Made by a program: the position numbers and the translations under genes. 40,262 bases of DNA, taken from positions 1 through 40,262 of the forward strand of contig NZ_CP056081.1 of NCBI RefSeq assembly GCF_014217215.1. Reading direction: 5' to 3'. How positions within the stretch are numbered: position 1 is the first letter of the stretch; each line of letters starts with the position of its first letter. Of the stretch, positions 8,132 to 15,741 are shown one piece after another. Under the pieces are notes generated by a model. It made no database searches. It was not told the origin of the DNA and worked only from the letters and a program-made list of their open reading frames with translations. The DNA comes from Rothia nasimurium. Lineage in GTDB: Bacteria > Actinomycetota > Actinomycetes > Actinomycetales > Micrococcaceae.

Positions 8132-8590
8132 ATGAGCACGAAGATTTTGGAGTCTCCACTGTCTCCGACGACATTCAAGGCAGCCACTGAACTGCTGGGT
8201 TTGAGCGTCGAGCAGGTTGCCTTCCATTTGCAGGTCAGTGAGAACACGGTCATGCAGTGGCGTAAAAAATCTAGGCCAACGCCTCAAGTTACTGAATACA
8301 TCCTGGGTTGGTTAGAACGAACTGACCAGGATCTCCAGGAAATGGTTACTGCTGCTGAAGAGTCTCACGAGGCTGGTGCTCCGTTTATTGTTTTGGAAAC
8401 TGCTTGGAGTTCTGAAGGTATCAAGCAGTTGCCCTCAAAGTTTCATGATTACCCAGCGAAGGTTCATATGGCTCTGATTGGGCGTGTGTTTGGTGAGCTT
8501 GTTGCACGAAAAATCCCTTGCCGTGTCGAGTATAAGGAGAGGCAGGGGCTCAACAGCCGCAGCGGTGAGCCCGAGCCTAACTTTGATTAA
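8132..8590 (+). CDS. HTH regulator, second of the pair
   Basis: 152 residues. ATELLGLSVEQVAFHLQVSENTVMQWRKKSRPTP (about 17-51) is a clear helix-turn-helix with the recognition helix ENTVMQWRK. It is followed by a helical acidic segment and a C-terminal domain ending in a polar tail (NSRSGEPEPNFD). The domain order parallels that of the preceding gene, suggesting an old duplication with strong divergence or a hetero-pair. It is coupled to the upstream gene and ends at a strong terminator, so the two form one operon. Function is regulatory by inference only. Confidence 0.6.
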   Translation: MSTKILESPLSPTTFKAATELLGLSVEQVAFHLQVSENTVMQWRKKSRPTPQVTEYILGWLERTDQDLQEMVTAAEESHEAGAPFIVLETAWSSEGIKQLPSKFHDYPAKVHMALIGRVFGELVARKIPCRVEYKERQGLNSRSGEPEPNFD

Positions 8591-8619
8591 GAGCCAAAGT
8601 CTTCTAGGGGGCAACGAAT

Positions 8620-8656
8620 AAAGGGGAGATCTCCTGTGTGGAGATCTCCCCTTTTT
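8620..8656 (+). terminator. Rho-independent terminator of the HTH pair
   Basis: Perfect 14-bp arms AAAGGGGAGATCTC (8620-8633) and GAGATCTCCCCTTT (8641-8654) with a 7-nt loop, followed by further T residues. It starts 30 bp after the second HTH gene. Confidence 0.9.
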
Positions 8657-8865
8657 CATAAAACCTTGGACTCTAGAAGATCTTGTGAGCACTTCTAGAT
8701 TCCACCAAACCTCTATCACCTAAGTACCACCAAAGGTGCAGAGTGCATGCTTAGAGCTTGCATAGTCCAGGATAGCGGTTGAAGACAGGGCGGTAAAAGT
8801 ATGGCAACTCTAATACATCTATTACCGTTATTAGTGTTAGTGAATCTATTGTTGCTAAGTACGTT

Positions 8866-9153
8866 CTACAGGTTGATTCTGTAGGTAAATTCTCGGCCGA
8901 TTTTTGCCCCTCTGATAATGATTTTTTGAGCTGCAAGAGTAGCTACTGCTGCACTCACTCGGGGCCTATCGTGATTGATAGACCGGGCAAGTTTTGTAAT
9001 TGAGACAGGGCGATAGGCATCGCTTTCTAGGTGCTCTATGAGGTATGCCAACACCCTGAATTCTGTGATTTTTAGTGCTGAGTTTTTGAGGATCTTGGCC
9101 ACGTCTTCACGGCCGATTTGAGCACCTGATTTGACCCCATTAGTTATATCCAT
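8866..9153 (-). CDS. Winged-helix DNA-binding protein, probably leaderless
   Basis: 95 residues from the chosen start MDITNGVKSGAQ. The core ITEFRVLAYLIEHLESDAYRPVSITKLARSINHDRPRVSAAVATLAAQKIIIRGAKIGREFTYRI is a textbook winged helix: helix, HTH with recognition helix around RPRVSAAVATL, then the wing IIIRG..IGREFTYRI. Related folds occur in MarR-like regulators and small plasmid Rep/copy-control proteins. A longer frame exists upstream to 9210, but a TATAAT box at 9161-9166 (minus strand) would place the transcript start on the ATG at 9153, with no ribosome binding site; leaderless starts are common in actinobacteria. Probably a regulator of the element. Confidence 0.65.
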   Translation of the reverse strand: MDITNGVKSGAQIGREDVAKILKNSALKITEFRVLAYLIEHLESDAYRPVSITKLARSINHDRPRVSAAVATLAAQKIIIRGAKIGREFTYRINL

Positions 9154-9160
9154 ATGTTGT

Positions 9161-9166
9161 ATTATA
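9161..9166 (-). promoter_or_regulatory. -10 box TATAAT for the leaderless winged-helix gene
   Basis: Perfect TATAAT on the minus strand, 7 bp before the ATG at 9153, so transcription would begin at or next to the start codon. No good -35 is visible at 17 bp. Confidence 0.5.
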
Positions 9167-9264
9167 CAAACATATTTTTGACTAGCCGCCATATAGCTCC
9201 ACCAGGTCATCTAGCTATCACTTCCAACCAAGCGCATGCAGGTTTTCATTTAGAAATTTACCCC

Positions 9265-9288
9265 CTATTACCTCTAATAGAGTTATTG
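9265..9288. promoter_or_regulatory. Element-wide motif, CTATTA-CCTC-TAATAG then AGTTATTG
   Basis: Inverted repeat with the same arm sequence and 4-bp spacing as the site at 2050. The complement reads CAATAACTCTATTAGAGG, shared with the sites at 9452, 21010 and 22266. Confidence 0.55.
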
Positions 9289-9451
9289 CCCCCATTAGAA
9301 CCATTGGGCAACAATTTCACCGATATCTAGCAGCACATCACGCACGGGGGGGGAGTGATCCTATCTGCCCCCTCGTGCCTACTCCCTCATGCAGAGTACC
9401 TTGAAATCCTCCCAGAAGGCGCTGCTCATATCTTCATCAGATGTTTTGTCA

Positions 9452-9466
9452 CTAATAGAGTTATTG
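9452..9466. promoter_or_regulatory. Element-wide motif, single half-site
   Basis: CTAATAGAGTTATTG, identical over 14 of its bases to the half-site at 9274-9288. Only one arm is present. Confidence 0.45.
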
Positions 9467-9916
9467 CTTCTATTTCGTTTCCGACGAAGAGCTGATAATC
9501 AGACCTGGCAAATCAGATAGAAGGTTACTCGATTAAGTAGGCCATACCCTCCAAGTCACCCATCTCACTTTTCACCCCAGAGACCACCTTCCATCTTTAG
9601 CCTGTTTACTCTTGCACGATTCTCAGCAGCAAAGAAACTTCACTTGCGCCAAGAATATAAACAGCAGAGCAAGAAGATGAAGGAATGAGATAGTTGCACT
9701 GCTCTTCTTGACCCCCTTGTTTTGATTCATCAAGACCCTGAGCCCTCGAAGAGGACAACTGGGGAAGGGGTAGTGACGCTATTCAAGTGCCTCAAGGGCT
9801 GACAGGTGGGTTCAAACTGAATCAGACACACGGGGCTGAAGCACGCGGAACGGGGGGTGCATTAGGGGTATTTTTCAGGGGTGCCTGTGGGGTATTTTGG
9901 TATATTTTTGAGATAT

Positions 9917-9954
9917 TAGGCTTACCGTTCGAACAAGTTCTCTCAGTAAGCCTA
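9917..9954. repeat. Hairpin with 9-bp perfect arms
   Basis: TAGGCTTAC (9917-9925) and GTAAGCCTA (9946-9954) with a 20-nt loop. It lies directly before the terminator-like hairpin and could be part of a small RNA or an origin structure. Confidence 0.5.
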
Positions 9955-9962
9955 GCATATCG

Positions 9963-10005
9963 AAAAAAATTGAGTACCCCTCCTTCGGTGTGTCTCAATT
10001 TTTTT
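9963..10005 (+). terminator. Terminator-like hairpin, AT-rich 12-bp arms
   Basis: AAAAAAATTGAG (9963-9974) and CTCAATTTTTTT (9994-10005), 19-nt loop with TTCGG in it. The run of seven T's gives it terminator character in both directions. There is no protein gene directly upstream on either strand, so it may end an RNA. Confidence 0.6.
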
Positions 10006-10016
10006 CATCAGCGTTG

Positions 10017-10064
10017 GTTGTAAATTTACAACTTTCGGTGCTATTGTGGTTGTAAATTTACAAC
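10017..10064. promoter_or_regulatory. Two identical 16-bp palindromes, GTTGTAAATTTACAAC
   Basis: Perfect palindromes at 10017-10032 and 10049-10064, exactly 32 bp (three helical turns) centre to centre, so both present the same DNA face. They end 17 bp before the ATG of the polymerase-like gene. A dimeric DNA-binding protein, perhaps the HTH protein encoded downstream, is the likely ligand. No clear -35/-10 pair is visible. Confidence 0.65.
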
Positions 10065-10081
10065 TATTGAAGGGAAGTATC

Positions 10082-11827
10082 ATGCGCCCCACACCATGGA
10101 AACCCCGCCCCATTCCCACCGCATTCATGGACTATGAAACCGGACGAGGAGTACTCTCCAACGGGCAACCATTTACACCCAAAATTAGCCCAAGACGCCA
10201 AAAGCCAACCCTGGCCGACAAGCTCGACACCGTAGCCAACCTCCGTATCAACGGCCAAGAAATCAAACGGATCCTCTTCACAGGAAAAATCCCCACCGCC
10301 GAATCCAACGGCCGTCACTGGCTTCTTGTCCAAACCCCCGGCTGGGAAACCTACCGAGGACACTGGCTCGGCACACCCCCCACCGGCCGCTTCGACCACA
10401 CACTCACCCGCGCCCGCATAGACGTCAAAGTCGCCAAAGAATGGTTCGGAGACACCCCCCTAACACCACAACAAGCACGCGACGCATGGGATGTCTGCGA
10501 ACGCATGTTGGGGGAATTTTTTCGGAATGATTTGGAGGGCGCTTCTCCGATGATGATGACTCCTGCTGCTACTGGTCATAATTTGTGGGCGCTTACTTTG
10601 CCTCCGAATTATGATCCTCCGTTGTTGGAGGATGATGTTGCTGAGCAGTTGCATGCAACGAGTACGCAGCACCATTTGGATCATTTGGTGGCGGGGGAAT
10701 CGTTGCCGGATCATCCCGATGTGGTAGCGATGATTGACCCTAATATGTCTCCAAAAATAAACAGTTTTTCGTATGTTGATGGTCGGTTTATGTATGCGTC
10801 TTTGACTCGTGCTTTGGGGATGGCTCCGGGGGTACGTTTGAATCGGGCTCAGTGTTGGGAGTTGATGGAGGAAAACCCCTATGTGCGAGCTCGCTTCTTT
10901 ATCCGTTTTACAGTTCCTGCGAACTGGAATCATGTGGGTATTTTCGGTGTTCCTTTTGAGAGTGCATCGCAGGGTTGGTATTACCCGAATCGGCCGGGTG
11001 CTCGTGGTGAGTGCTGGGCTGATGCTTCGGAGATTTTTGTGGCTCGGAAGTTTGGTTGGGCTATCGATTTTGTAGAGGGAATTGTCTTCAATCAAAAGCG
11101 GTACTCTTCTCGCAAGAGGTTCGAGAAGGGCTCTGATGTAGCTACTCGCCGGGTAGTGGATATCGCCCCGCTAGATACTTGGAGTGAGCGGTTGCAGAAG
11201 GCTCGTCAGGTTGCAGCTAACTATCCGGATTTCCCTCCAGTGATCCGCACTGCGATTGGTGCTGCTTTGCGTGCGATTTTGATTCAGTCGATTGGTGCTT
11301 TTGCTTCTCGCGGGCGGGGCAAGACGGGCATTACATATGACCCGAAGATGATTCCGGTTGAGTATCAGGGGTCGGTGGTCCAGAAGGGCAAAGCGTTTAT
11401 CTATGAAATTCCGCAGGCCTTAGATAACCGCATGCGGGCCTATTATCACCCTGAGCTTGCTGTGCAGGTATGGGGTAGGGGTCGCGCGAAAGTACTGCAC
11501 CATAAAGCTAACGGTTTTGATTGTGGCGCTTTGACTCTGCCAGGCAACAGCATTATCGGTATTAACGGTGACGCGATTTATTCAACGGAGTTACCTCGCT
11601 GGGCTCTACCTGTGGAGCATGGAGGGGCGGATGATGGAAAAGCCGGCCGGATTCGTGTTCAAGGGTTTATTGATTCGCCGGTGAAAACTCCTGAATCACG
11701 GGCAGCCCGCGATAGGCTTCGAGACCGGGCGCAGAAGGCTGGGTTTGATGCAGCGAACTTCTCCGATGAGTTCCTACCGATTGATGATCTAGGTGCTCAC
11801 TACGCAGTTTCCGAGGAGGATGAGTAA
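10082..11827 (+). CDS. Divergent protein with family-B DNA polymerase-like motifs
   Basis: 581 residues from ATG at 10082, which has AAGGGAAG upstream; an earlier in-frame GTG (10046) would translate through the operator palindromes. Three stretches resemble the palm of family-B polymerases in the right order: FSYVDGRFMYASL (D233, motif A), AALRAILIQSIGAF (about 394-407, motif B) and GINGDAIYST (D497, motif C). Motif C has one Asp followed by Ala rather than the DTD pair, so activity is uncertain. From memory, similar proteins occur as hypothetical genes on actinobacterial mobile elements. Codon use switches near 10500, from C-ending to mixed codons, suggesting a recombination joint inside the gene. 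The HTH gene behind overlaps it by 1 bp. A role in element replication is inference. Confidence 0.5.
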   Translation: MRPTPWKPRPIPTAFMDYETGRGVLSNGQPFTPKISPRRQKPTLADKLDTVANLRINGQEIKRILFTGKIPTAESNGRHWLLVQTPGWETYRGHWLGTPPTGRFDHTLTRARIDVKVAKEWFGDTPLTPQQARDAWDVCERMLGEFFRNDLEGASPMMMTPAATGHNLWALTLPPNYDPPLLEDDVAEQLHATSTQHHLDHLVAGESLPDHPDVVAMIDPNMSPKINSFSYVDGRFMYASLTRALGMAPGVRLNRAQCWELMEENPYVRARFFIRFTVPANWNHVGIFGVPFESASQGWYYPNRPGARGECWADASEIFVARKFGWAIDFVEGIVFNQKRYSSRKRFEKGSDVATRRVVDIAPLDTWSERLQKARQVAANYPDFPPVIRTAIGAALRAILIQSIGAFASRGRGKTGITYDPKMIPVEYQGSVVQKGKAFIYEIPQALDNRMRAYYHPELAVQVWGRGRAKVLHHKANGFDCGALTLPGNSIIGINGDAIYSTELPRWALPVEHGGADDGKAGRIRVQGFIDSPVKTPESRAARDRLRDRAQKAGFDAANFSDEFLPIDDLGAHYAVSEEDE

Positions 11828-12612
11828 TGCCAACGTCATTAGAAGGACTCACAAACGCTGAGACGGTCCTTGCTATCAAGCAAGAGTACGGAATGACCTG
11901 GGATGATCTGGGAGCAGCCATCGGCCGCTCAGGCCGTATGATGCGTAAGATTGCCCGCGGAGAGACCAGCGGCGAGTCCTACATGGGAGCCCTGAAGGAG
12001 CTTCATGCTACCGGGCGAGTAACGAAACAGCCTCCACGTCGTCGCTCTAAGGATGGCGCTCTGGTGAAGGTCCGTGCTCGTAAGGGCAGAATGACGACCC
12101 CCTCAGATACCAAAGCAAAAATCGTTGGCAAGGCAACGCCGAAGGCACATCGGCTCAAGATTCACCCAACGCAGCATTTGGCAGACGGTGGCAAGATCGA
12201 CCGGATTGAGATGCCCCACACTAAGACCGCCAAGGGAAGAATCAAGGGCTGGAAGCAATTCACCGATAACCTCCGACGAACCACCAAATCTCAGAGCAGA
12301 GGAGATAAGCGCGTGAGGATCCGCGTTACCGCAAAGACCTCTGATGGGCAGATTCGCGAGTTCAATATCGGCTCAAAGGGCGGCTACCACGCCTCCGACG
12401 TCCTGGCCGACATCAAGAAGGACCACGGGGGCAACCCTGAATCATGGATCAACAGCCAACTCGACGCCGTCTACGCTGACTCCAGCTTGCAAGTAGTAGG
12501 GGTTCAGCAGACCGAATTTGACGCTACCCGCGCAAAAGATATCCGAAAGCTACAAGATACCGAGAACACCCGCCGCGGTGCAGGAAGGCGATCATGGGCA
12601 AGCTACCTCTAA
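11827..12612 (+). CDS. Basic HTH DNA-binding protein, partner of the polymerase-like protein
   Basis: 261 residues, ATG overlapping the upstream stop by one base (ATGAGTAATG context, GAGGA as ribosome binding site), so translation is coupled. The N-terminus has a helix-turn-helix (AIKQEYGMTWDDLGAAIGRSGRMMRKIARG, about 14-43). A strongly Lys/Arg-rich middle (PPRRRSKD to KGRMTTPSDTKAK) follows, and a C-terminal mixed region with RIRVTAKTSDGQIREFNIGSK. The small basic HTH protein next to a polymerase-like protein recalls the terminal-protein/telomere-protein gene pairs of actinobacterial linear replicons, but there is no direct sequence proof. It may bind the two palindromes ahead of the operon. 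Confidence 0.5.
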   Translation: MPTSLEGLTNAETVLAIKQEYGMTWDDLGAAIGRSGRMMRKIARGETSGESYMGALKELHATGRVTKQPPRRRSKDGALVKVRARKGRMTTPSDTKAKIVGKATPKAHRLKIHPTQHLADGGKIDRIEMPHTKTAKGRIKGWKQFTDNLRRTTKSQSRGDKRVRIRVTAKTSDGQIREFNIGSKGGYHASDVLADIKKDHGGNPESWINSQLDAVYADSSLQVVGVQQTEFDATRAKDIRKLQDTENTRRGAGRRSWASYL

Positions 12613-12893
12613 GCGAAATGCGAACACAGATTCTAGAGCTCTGCCAGCAAGAAATCACTGATGAACAGTTTGCTCGTGAGTTAGTTGGTGCGGATTTCTT
12701 TAAAGAACTTCTAGAAACTGGTTCTTGTGATAGCAAACAAGCAGCTGAGATTCTTGGATATAAATCAAAGAGATCTGTTGAATCCATGTCTCAAAAATCT
12801 CCTCATTTTCCGATTCCTTTATCACGAGGAACACTATGGAGTATCTATAAAATACAGCAATATATGAATACCCATGGCAGGAGAAAAGACTAA
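12594..12893 (+). CDS. Small AlpA/Xis-like DNA-binding protein
   Basis: 99 residues. The start overlaps the previous gene by 19 bp and has AGGAAGG 6 nt upstream. The C-terminal half DSKQAAEILGYKSKRSVESMSQKSPHFPIPLSRGTLWSIYKIQQYM matches the MerR/AlpA excisionase-type wing-helix pattern, in which an HTH is followed by FP.P...G..W....I..Y. Such proteins act as excision directionality factors or small transcription regulators in mobile elements. Base composition falls toward the AT-rich level of the following island near its 3' end. No integrase is visible in the window, so a regulatory role is as likely as excision. Confidence 0.6.
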   Translation: MGKLPLSEMRTQILELCQQEITDEQFARELVGADFFKELLETGSCDSKQAAEILGYKSKRSVESMSQKSPHFPIPLSRGTLWSIYKIQQYMNTHGRRKD

Positions 12894-12936
12894 TTGTAGT
12901 ATAGCTATACAAAAATCAGGGAAAGGCGTTCCTTTC

Positions 12937-15063
12937 TTAAGCTATAAAATGTGGTATTTTCGGCGCGACACTCCAATCAGGTCTAAACTCCCATTTTGCA
13001 CCAAAAGAAATAGGAAAAAGTTTAGGTGAAACAACCCTGTAAGTAACGATTGGATCAGGCGAATCAATCTGAAATGAAATTGGCTCAAATAAATGTATTG
13101 CAGAATCTATGTCATTCACGGAAGCAGGAATGCTATAGTCGATAGGCGCAGAGGAGCTAGACAAAAAATTCCAAGCGGTTCGATTAGGATCATATGCATG
13201 AAAATGACCGTGGTCAAGGGGCGTTACAACCTCATCAACTGACATTGGAGAGAATTTATTTTTAGATGATGGTTTTCGATAAATAGATATTCCAGATTCT
13301 GCCTCATGCAGCGCTTTATTCACCGCTGTTTCCCAATTAAGCGAGGCAGAAGAGCCAAAAGCAAAGGCTGGGAAATGTACAGAACTTCCAATTGCAACAC
13401 CTGCTACAAGGACGCCCTCCATACTATAGTCGAATAGATGTAGTTCATAGCCTTGATTTTCCCAGTATTCACGGCGATTCAATACATAATTTGAATAATT
13501 CTCTTCAGGAACTAAAATTGGACACTTTTGCTTATGCCAAGACTCGAGAACAGCATGGCGTTCTATTAGCTCTAAAAATGCCCCTTGTATTGCCTTGGAT
13601 TTTTCTATATGTGATGCAACTCCAGAAGAATTGCTAGTAGTAAGTAAGGGCCTATTGATATCGTTAGAGGAAAGCGGGTAATAAATAAGTTCAATAGGCA
13701 AGTAAAACTCTAAATTATCAATCAGCCGATTCCCTTTAACCCATTCTACTGGGAATGATGGGTCGAAACTCATAAGACTGGGGGTCGAGTCTATTTGGGT
13801 TAGGCTCATATGCAAAAATGATATGGCATCAAAATTAGGATTAATTTTACAGGCGGGACCGAATTTATCGATACGAACCAAAGATGATGAATAACGCTCT
13901 ACACATTCGATGATAGCTTTGGTACGAGCTGCAATAGTTGATGCAGCAGTACCACCTTCGTAATGTTTTTCAGAAATATCTTTGTTATCTCGAATCGAGG
14001 CTAAGGCTTGATGAAATGATAGATCTCCTACTTTTGATATATAAGTAATGTCACCGGCTGATTCGATTAATTTTTCCTCCCCGACAAATAGATCATCTAG
14101 CAGATTATGCAAATTATCGAGGTTTAAGTCATCAGCACTATGATTTAACTTATGCCCAATTGCGACACATATTATGGCTCTCATACTAGAATTATTTAAG
14201 CCAAATAGCAACGAATTAAGTGCGGTGTCGTCATATCCACCAAAAATTAGTGTACTAAGACCAATACCTTCAGCCTTATTTAGGATTCGTTCAGTGGCTA
14301 TTCCTGATTCGATCAAAGTATATCGCCATCCACGATTAGAGTATTTCAAAGGCTGACGTTCTACATCGCCTGAAATAACAATCACGGCAGGAGCATTATA
14401 GATGCCATCCTCACGGTTTAATGCGAAAAGAACTTCTTCAGGACTAACTCTGCCAGCTGGTATTATCTCATTTTTTATCGATGAATAATGATATACTCCA
14501 GGTTCTAGGTTACCAATATTTCTATTCAAAATAATAGATATTCTAATAGGATAAAGACCGCCAGCAGAAGGCGGTCGGTTCGTCGCGCTTCGTATGATAA
14601 CAGCTAATTCGTGCAATGATATAGATTGATCGCTGAAGGAACGACAAGATTCTCTGTTAGACGCCTCTTGGGGGACATTCTCGAGAGAATAACCTTCGCC
14701 ATTAGGTTGCCATCCAGGCATTTTCTCATAAGAAATATATGATTTACGCTCCATATCGGAAGAAAATATAGACGGATTATCCGAATGATACATAAAGTGT
14801 TTATAGAGAAATTTAGAATCTGATACAATACCAGAGTTAACTAGATCTACAATAACTTTATCTACTTTGTTTTTCTGCGCGCCGGTCTCACTCACTACAT
14901 CATTGGATATCTCTTCCGCAGTCTTTAACCCGTTACAGTGTTTGAGTATGCACCAAATTAAATCAACGTCTTTCTCAATCAAAAACGTTAGCCCATTTGA
15001 ATTAATTTCAATTGCTCCGTTATTGGATACAGCAGGAATTGCATAGACCAATTTTTCAGACAT
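12937..15063 (-). CDS. Single-chain RiPP azoline/azole synthetase: RRE-like + SagB dehydrogenase + YcaO cyclodehydratase
   Basis: 708 residues from ATG at 15063 (GAAAGGA 8 nt upstream; an earlier TTG at 15081 is less likely). Residues 1-95 look like a PqqD/RRE winged helix (IWCILKHCNGLKTAEEI...VDLVNSGIVSD) that would bind the precursor leader. About 120-320 is a SagB-type FMN-dependent dehydrogenase: RESCRSF, RPPSAGGLYPI, GVYHY and a conserved end IICVAIGH; it would oxidise azolines to azoles. About 345-700 is YcaO: AARTKAIIECVERYS and AIQGAFLELIERHAVLESW carry the ATP/Mg-binding acidic residues. The end, SVAPKIPHFIA, is only a partial match to the PxPxP tail of azoline-forming YcaOs. No separate E1-like (C/F) protein is nearby. 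The gene is AT-rich, unlike the backbone, and lies downstream of the precursors on the same strand. Confidence 0.88.
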   Translation of the reverse strand: MSEKLVYAIPAVSNNGAIEINSNGLTFLIEKDVDLIWCILKHCNGLKTAEEISNDVVSETGAQKNKVDKVIVDLVNSGIVSDSKFLYKHFMYHSDNPSIFSSDMERKSYISYEKMPGWQPNGEGYSLENVPQEASNRESCRSFSDQSISLHELAVIIRSATNRPPSAGGLYPIRISIILNRNIGNLEPGVYHYSSIKNEIIPAGRVSPEEVLFALNREDGIYNAPAVIVISGDVERQPLKYSNRGWRYTLIESGIATERILNKAEGIGLSTLIFGGYDDTALNSLLFGLNNSSMRAIICVAIGHKLNHSADDLNLDNLHNLLDDLFVGEEKLIESAGDITYISKVGDLSFHQALASIRDNKDISEKHYEGGTAASTIAARTKAIIECVERYSSSLVRIDKFGPACKINPNFDAISFLHMSLTQIDSTPSLMSFDPSFPVEWVKGNRLIDNLEFYLPIELIYYPLSSNDINRPLLTTSNSSGVASHIEKSKAIQGAFLELIERHAVLESWHKQKCPILVPEENYSNYVLNRREYWENQGYELHLFDYSMEGVLVAGVAIGSSVHFPAFAFGSSASLNWETAVNKALHEAESGISIYRKPSSKNKFSPMSVDEVVTPLDHGHFHAYDPNRTAWNFLSSSSAPIDYSIPASVNDIDSAIHLFEPISFQIDSPDPIVTYRVVSPKLFPISFGAKWEFRPDWSVAPKIPHFIA

Positions 15064-15197
15064 TAGAATAAATCCTTTCAATTAGATTTCAGTAAATATG
15101 AAACTTTTATTTCATCTACATATAATTAAGATCCATGCGAATACACCACGGGCACCAAGGGGATGAATTTTCGTTAAGTGTCTGACAGTAGCTTCAA

Positions 15198-15226
15198 ATA
15201 GTAATTCGATTATTAATACTAATCAA
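15198..15226 (-). promoter_or_regulatory. Candidate promoter of the synthetase gene
   Basis: Minus strand -35 TTGATT (15221-15226), 17-bp spacer, -10 TACTAT (15198-15203). It gives a leader of about 130 nt and allows synthetase expression independent of the precursor genes. Confidence 0.45.
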
Positions 15227-15332
15227 ATTATGTATGTTCTTTCAGGGTCATTAAGTGGAATGCCCTAACGAAAAACTGGCCCCTCTTCACACTAATTATA
15301 GTTTTATATAAATTAATGTATAGCAAGAAATA

Positions 15333-15366
15333 GCAGGGCATTTACAAATCATCGTAAACGCCCTGC
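15333..15366 (-). terminator. Hairpin after the precursor genes, terminator or attenuator
   Basis: Arms GCAGGGCATTTAC (15333-15345) and GTAAACGCCCTGC (15354-15366) pair at 12 of 13 positions with an 8-nt loop. On the minus strand it sits 12 bp after the glycine-rich precursor stop and is followed by a T-rich segment (TATTTC), not a full T run. Partial termination here would give more precursor than enzyme mRNA, a common arrangement in RiPP operons. Confidence 0.6.
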
Positions 15367-15377
15367 CATTCGCCTAA

Positions 15378-15524
15378 TTACTTCGGAGGTAGCGCATGAC
15401 AGCCTCCGCCGCCACCGCCGTTACAGGATGATCCTCCATTTCCACACTTTCCAATAATTGATCGTGTGTTTTCATCCAGACGAACTTTTACAGATAACGT
15501 TGTAAGGTTTTCAATCGTAAACAT
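15378..15524 (-). CDS. TOMM precursor peptide A, 48 residues, Gly/Cys/Ser-rich core
   Basis: Starts MFTIENLTTLSVKVRLDENT and ends in a core with C27, S32, S33, C34 and C42 embedded in glycines, a run of six glycines, and the tail CHALPPK. The core resembles microcin B17-type precursors (Gly-rich with SC and GC pairs) and offers several Cys/Ser sites for thiazole/oxazole formation. The leader shares MFxxExLTTLSVxVRxD with the peptide encoded just upstream, consistent with recognition by a common leader-binding domain in the synthetase. GAGAGA about 9 nt before the ATG is the ribosome binding site. The boundary between leader and core is probably near residue 25; no obvious protease site is visible. 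Function inferred: precursor of a modified peptide, likely antibacterial. Confidence 0.85.
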   Translation of the reverse strand: MFTIENLTTLSVKVRLDENTRSIIGKCGNGGSSCNGGGGGGCHALPPK

Positions 15525-15573
15525 AATTGAATCTCTCTTCTACGAACTATTTTGGCCTCTAGGATATTTTTTG

Positions 15574-15690
15574 TTAATTTTCTGGACTAGTAAAATCACA
15601 GCACGAAGTACAGTTAGGTGATTCACCCATTACTGCGTTATCTGTTCGCACGGAAACAGATAGTGTAGTCAATCCTTCAGATAAGAACAT
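15574..15690 (-). CDS. TOMM precursor peptide B, 38 residues, Cys-rich core
   Basis: Starts MFLSEGLTTLSVSVRTDNAV and ends GESPNCTSCCDFTSPEN. The first 17 residues match peptide A at nearly all positions of MFxxExLTTLSVxVRxD, although the cores are unrelated. The core has C27, T28, S29, C30, C31, T34 and S35 as possible heterocyclisation sites and lacks the polyglycine of peptide A. AAGAAGGG lies 5 nt before the ATG, a strong ribosome binding site. It is followed after 49 bp by the gene for peptide A. Two precursors with a shared leader and very different cores suggest either a two-component product or two independent products of one enzyme. Confidence 0.83.
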   Translation of the reverse strand: MFLSEGLTTLSVSVRTDNAVMGESPNCTSCCDFTSPEN

Positions 15691-15741
15691 GGTTGCCCTT
15701 CTTCCCATTTTTAGATATGTCAGTGTTAGATAGACTAATAC

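Larger units (their letters stand above)
9211..10081. other. Large structured non-coding region, possible origin or control region
   Basis: About 870 bp without a gene I can support. It holds two copies of the element-wide CTCTATTAG-type motif (9265-9288, 9452-9466), G-rich stretches, repeated GGGGTATTTT-like words (about 9865-9910), a 9-bp-arm hairpin (9917-9954), a 12-bp-arm terminator-like hairpin (9963-10005) and two 16-bp palindromes (10017-10032, 10049-10064). The density of structure before a polymerase-like gene suggests a replication or copy-control function, possibly with a small RNA ending at the terminator. Confidence 0.5.

Noticed and set aside
8811-8860. Degenerate TCTATTA/TTATTAG words near the end of the winged-helix gene, considered as another copy of the element-wide motif
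   Set aside because: Spacing and flanks do not match the other sites, and the match is too weak in AT-rich sequence.
9787-10023. 78-residue ORF in the non-coding region before the polymerase-like gene
   Set aside because: It runs through two hairpins and into the palindromes, has no good ribosome binding site, and its composition follows the base composition.
15168-15274. Inverted 9-bp words TTTTCGTTA and TAACGAAAA about 90 bp apart, considered as insertion-element ends
   Set aside because: Short, no transposase between them, no target duplication; they are probably chance in AT-rich DNA.
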